8,160 nucleotides of DNA from positions 1-8,160 of the forward strand of contig CAJWVP010000124.1 of assembly GCA_913048145.1 (NCBI GenBank), given 5' to 3'. Of this stretch, positions 6,045-8,160 are shown piece by piece. Each line of letters opens with the position of its first letter. The first letter of the stretch is position 1. This stretch comes from an uncultured Rhodospirillaceae bacterium. GTDB lineage: Bacteria; Pseudomonadota; Alphaproteobacteria; Rhodospirillales; Casp-alpha2. Below the pieces are notes generated by a model, which saw only the letters and a program-made list of their open reading frames with translations, searched no databases and was not told the DNA's origin. Position numbers and translations under genes: made by a program.

Positions 6045-6815
6045 TTACTTGCCTTTGTATTCCGGACGGCGCTTCTCAATAAAGGCCTGCATTCCCTCTT
6101 TTTGATCCTCCGACGAGAACAGGATCTCAAATGCCTTGCGCTCCAAAAGCAGGCCGGTCTCCAAAGATGCATCCATGCCCGCATTAACCACTTCCTTGGT
6201 CAGCTTCACCGCAAGCGGCGGCATTCGAGTGATCTTGCGAGCGACCTCCAAGGCGCGGGTTTCCACTTCTTCATCAGGCACTACTTCGCTCACCAGACCC
6301 ATTTCCAGCGCTGCGGCAGCGCTGACAAAATCCGCGGTCAATAGCATCATGTTGGCGCGGTATTTACCCACGGTTCGGACCAGTCGCTGGGTGCCACCGG
6401 CGCCAGGAATGATCCCGACGCGAATTTCCGGCTGACCGAATTGTGCACCTTCGCCGGCGATGATGATGTCCGTCGACATGGCAATCTCACAGCCACCGCC
6501 AAGCGCAAATCCGTTAATTGCCGAAATTATCGGCTTCGGACACGCTGAAATGGCACGATTCATTCGGCGCGCATCGAACAAGCTCCAATCGATCGTTCCC
6601 CGGCTCGCCATTTCCTTCAGGTCAGCGCCGGCAATAAAGACTTTCTCGTTACCTGTGATGATGATGACGCGAATGTCATCATCATCACTCAAAGCCTCGA
6701 AATGATCACTCAGTTCTTCGCGAACGGCCGTGCTCAGTGCGTTCATTGCGTCCGGCCGGTTCATGCGCAACAGCGCGATGTGATCTTCCGGTCGTTCCAA
6801 CAAGACCAGGGGCAT
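6045..6815 (-). CDS. Enoyl-CoA hydratase (crotonase), PaaF-like
   Basis: A 256-residue crotonase, close to the usual 255-260, that adds water to 2-enoyl-CoA. Landmarks are NRPDAMNALS (19-28), the oxyanion-hole strand AGADLKEM (62-69), NGFALGGGCE (101-110) with Glu110, and FGQPEI...PGAGGTQRL (126-145) with Glu130. Both catalytic glutamates are present, so it should be a true hydratase. The C-terminus ends KRRPEYKGK, resembling the KRTPDFKGR-type ending of PaaF (2,3-dehydroadipyl-CoA hydratase). The start is the ATG at 6813-6815, eight bases from GGAGG (6824-6828). An in-frame ATG at 6819-6821 would add two residues and make an ATGA overlap with the upstream stop, but sits only two bases from the GGAGG. 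The frame is open further upstream to 6947, but that overlaps the synthetase gene and is Arg/Gly-rich and unlike a crotonase. It carries an unusual 14-bp hairpin (6655-6688). Confidence 0.95.
   Translation of the reverse strand: MPLVLLERPEDHIALLRMNRPDAMNALSTAVREELSDHFEALSDDDDIRVIIITGNEKVFIAGADLKEMASRGTIDWSLFDARRMNRAISACPKPIISAINGFALGGGCEIAMSTDIIIAGEGAQFGQPEIRVGIIPGAGGTQRLVRTVGKYRANMMLLTADFVSAAAALEMGLVSEVVPDEEVETRALEVARKITRMPPLAVKLTKEVVNAGMDASLETGLLLERKAFEILFSSEDQKEGMQAFIEKRRPEYKGK
6655..6688 (-). repeat. Perfect 14-bp inverted repeat inside the crotonase gene
   Basis: GTGATGATGATGAC (6655-6668) and its exact reverse complement (6675-6688) flank a 6-base loop. In the message it would be a 14-pair hairpin across codons 44-54, which encode Asp-Asp-Asp-Asp-Ile-Arg-Val-Ile-Ile-Ile-Thr. 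The repeat arises because GAT-rich Asp codons face ATC-rich Ile codons. Confidence 0.9.
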
Positions 6816-6817
6816 AT

Positions 6818-8160
6818 TCATTTCCTCCCATTCGTTGACATCATCAGCCAGTCTACCGCCAGCATCCCATCCGGTCCGGCGAACACCGGGTTTAGGTCCA
6901 ATTCGACCACATCGGGGTTTGCGGCCGCGAAATCGGAAAGGGCGCACAGGGTATCGATTAACGCGCGTTTATCAACCGACGGTTGACCGCGCGCACCGTC
7001 CAGGACGGCCTTCCCCGCCAATTGGTCGAGCATCAATTTCGCGTCATCTCGACTTAGCGGCGCCTGAGCGAAGGCGACGTCTTTCAAGACCTCGACGAAG
7101 ATGCCGCCCAGACCCACCATGAGGACTGGACCAAAGGCTGGATCATGACGTAGGCCAAGCACCATCTCGGTCCGCGCCGGTGCCATGGCCTGTACCAACA
7201 AGCCGTCGATCCTTGCCTCGGGCACCTGCGTCACGGCATTTTGAATGATGGTTTCGGCCGCGACCCGCACGGCATCACTATCGCCAAGCCCCAACAACAC
7301 CCCGCCAATATCCATTTTGTGAGGGATGTCCGGTGATTCGATCTTCACGGCGACGGGAAACCCAATGCCTTCGGCCGCGACAACCGCAGCCTCTGCATCG
7401 GCCGCAAGCGCACAATCGACCAGCGGCAAACCTGACGCCTTTAACCGTTGCCAAGCTTCCACAGACGGCACAGGCCCAACATCATCGGGCAACGGTGCCG
7501 TTTTTGGAAAGGCCGGCAACGGCGCGGCAGTAATCCTTTGGCGGGCTTCACCAAACGCGACCAGTCCAGCCGCCGCATCGACGACCCGCTCTGTACCATC
7601 GATGACGCAAATGCCGCCGTCGCGGAGCGCCGTAAGGGCCTGTTCAGGCGCCTCCAACCAACACACTAGGAACGGTTTGGTTGCGTGCGCCTTGATTTCC
7701 TTGAACACGTCGACCAATAGGTTCGCATAGCCGTGCATCAACTGCAGCCAGACAATGCCCAAGTGGACTTCGGGATCGGCCAACACCAATCGGACGCTCT
7801 CAGTCATGATCTTGGGTTCGGCCAGGAATTGCCCGGTGATATCCACCGGGTTTCCCGTGGCGCCAAAATCTGGGATCACGTTCAGCAACTTTTCCTTCGT
7901 GGCCCCGCCAAGTTCCGGGACCGTCAGCCCCAGTTCCTCGGCGCGATCCGCCATCAGCACACCGGCGCCGCCGGATTGGGTGACAATCGCAATGCCGTTG
8001 CCTTCAGGCACGTCGCTGTGCGCGAAGGCCGATACCAAATCGAGCATATGCACTTCGTTCCGAGCCCGAATGACGCCGCGCTGGCGGGCAACACCATCGA
8101 ACACCGCATCCTCGCCGGCCAGAGAGCCCGTGTGCGAAGCGGCTGCTCGCGCACCGGCGG
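6818..8160 (-). CDS. Acyl-CoA synthetase (ADP/NDP-forming), C-terminal part (cut by right window edge)
   Basis: The frame is open to the right edge and shows about 446 residues of a protein normally near 700. Its start is outside the window; the GTG at 8102-8104 is internal. At the edge it reads AAASHTGSLAGEDA, the phosphohistidine loop of the family; the His codon is 8132-8134. Next comes the second succinyl-CoA-ligase-like subdomain, with GIAIVTQSGGAGVLMAD and DFGATGNPVDITGQF. An ATP-grasp domain makes up about the last 220 residues, with FPVAVKIESPDIPHK, IGGVLLGL, MVLGLRHDPAFGPVLMVGLG and ELDLNPVF. The enzyme activates a carboxylic acid with ATP and CoA through phospho-His. The fused single-chain family includes archaeal acetyl-CoA synthetases and a pimeloyl-CoA synthetase of Pseudomonas mendocina, so a dicarboxylate is plausible. 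The stop TGA 6818-6820 is 2 bp before the crotonase start. It would supply the CoA thioester for the downstream beta-oxidation genes. Confidence 0.95.
   Translation of the reverse strand, partial: AGARAAASHTGSLAGEDAVFDGVARQRGVIRARNEVHMLDLVSAFAHSDVPEGNGIAIVTQSGGAGVLMADRAEELGLTVPELGGATKEKLLNVIPDFGATGNPVDITGQFLAEPKIMTESVRLVLADPEVHLGIVWLQLMHGYANLLVDVFKEIKAHATKPFLVCWLEAPEQALTALRDGGICVIDGTERVVDAAAGLVAFGEARQRITAAPLPAFPKTAPLPDDVGPVPSVEAWQRLKASGLPLVDCALAADAEAAVVAAEGIGFPVAVKIESPDIPHKMDIGGVLLGLGDSDAVRVAAETIIQNAVTQVPEARIDGLLVQAMAPARTEMVLGLRHDPAFGPVLMVGLGGIFVEVLKDVAFAQAPLSRDDAKLMLDQLAGKAVLDGARGQPSVDKRALIDTLCALSDFAAANPDVVELDLNPVFAGPDGMLAVDWLMMSTNGRK
6822..6829 (-). promoter_or_regulatory. Ribosome binding site of the crotonase gene
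   Basis: The minus strand reads GGGAGGAA, within the last codons of the upstream synthetase gene. Eight bases separate GGAGG from ATG 6813-6815 and only two from ATG 6819-6821. It therefore supports the downstream start and coupled translation of the two genes. Confidence 0.7.

Noticed and set aside
5049..6344. Long plus-strand open frame of 431 codons
   Set aside because: It lies antisense to the PaaH-like dehydrogenase and crotonase, whose family motifs are intact on the minus strand. Its translation shows no recognisable domain, and such frames are common opposite GC-rich genes.
6816..6947. N-terminal extension of the crotonase to 6947
   Set aside because: The added residues are Arg/Gly-rich, overlap the synthetase C-terminus and precede a clear ribosome site and the normal crotonase start.
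8102..8104. GTG as the start of the acyl-CoA synthetase
   Set aside because: The frame stays open to the window edge and the preceding codons encode the conserved SHTGSLAG phosphohistidine loop, so the GTG is an internal Val codon.

Overview
The window is a run of fatty-acid/dicarboxylate-type CoA catabolic genes, all on the minus strand, so transcription runs from high to low coordinates. GC content by eye is moderately high in the genes and lower in the one real gap. Start sites have clear GGAG/AGGA-type Shine-Dalgarno sequences. Gene content and protein style suggest a proteobacterium, most plausibly an alphaproteobacterium. That assignment is inference, as no rRNA or marker gene is present.

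Block A (8160 down to 2088) is a tightly packed five-gene unit, cut by the right edge. In order of transcription it holds: an ADP(NDP)-forming acyl-CoA synthetase (partial), a crotonase most like PaaF, a double-domain 3-hydroxyacyl-CoA dehydrogenase like PaaH, a thiolase of the PcaF/PaaJ type, and an acyl-CoA dehydrogenase of the glutaryl-CoA dehydrogenase (GcdH) family. Gaps between genes are 2 to 28 bp. Together they supply acid activation plus one complete turn of beta-oxidation: ligase, dehydrogenase, hydratase, hydroxyacyl dehydrogenase, thiolase. The hydratase, dehydrogenase and thiolase all resemble the trio that takes 2,3-dehydroadipyl-CoA to succinyl-CoA and acetyl-CoA. The GcdH-like enzyme keeps the arginine that binds the distal carboxylate, but has Leu where decarboxylating GcdH has a Tyr next to the catalytic Glu. 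The best reading is therefore a dicarboxylate (adipate-like) catabolic operon. A glutarate operon (glutaryl-CoA to crotonyl-CoA to acetyl-CoA) is the main alternative.

The gap at 1619-2087 (about 470 bp, more AT-rich) separates the two blocks. It holds no convincing gene. It contains a perfect 12-bp inverted repeat 124 bp apart, with each copy overlapping a small CTAA/TTAG palindrome, and is the likely promoter/regulatory region for block B.

Block B (1618 down to 1, cut by the left edge) holds a second, different acyl-CoA dehydrogenase and, 9 bp downstream, the N-terminal part of an HTD2/MaoC-type (FAS1-like) dehydratase. The dehydratase has no stop in the window. This pair resembles the dehydrogenase/hydratase partners of itaconate- or mesaconate-type C5 acyl-CoA clusters. 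The dehydrogenase lacks the usual C-terminal catalytic Glu and probably uses the isovaleryl-CoA-dehydrogenase-type Glu instead.

No RNA gene, insertion sequence, CRISPR array, phage gene, transporter or transcription factor is visible.
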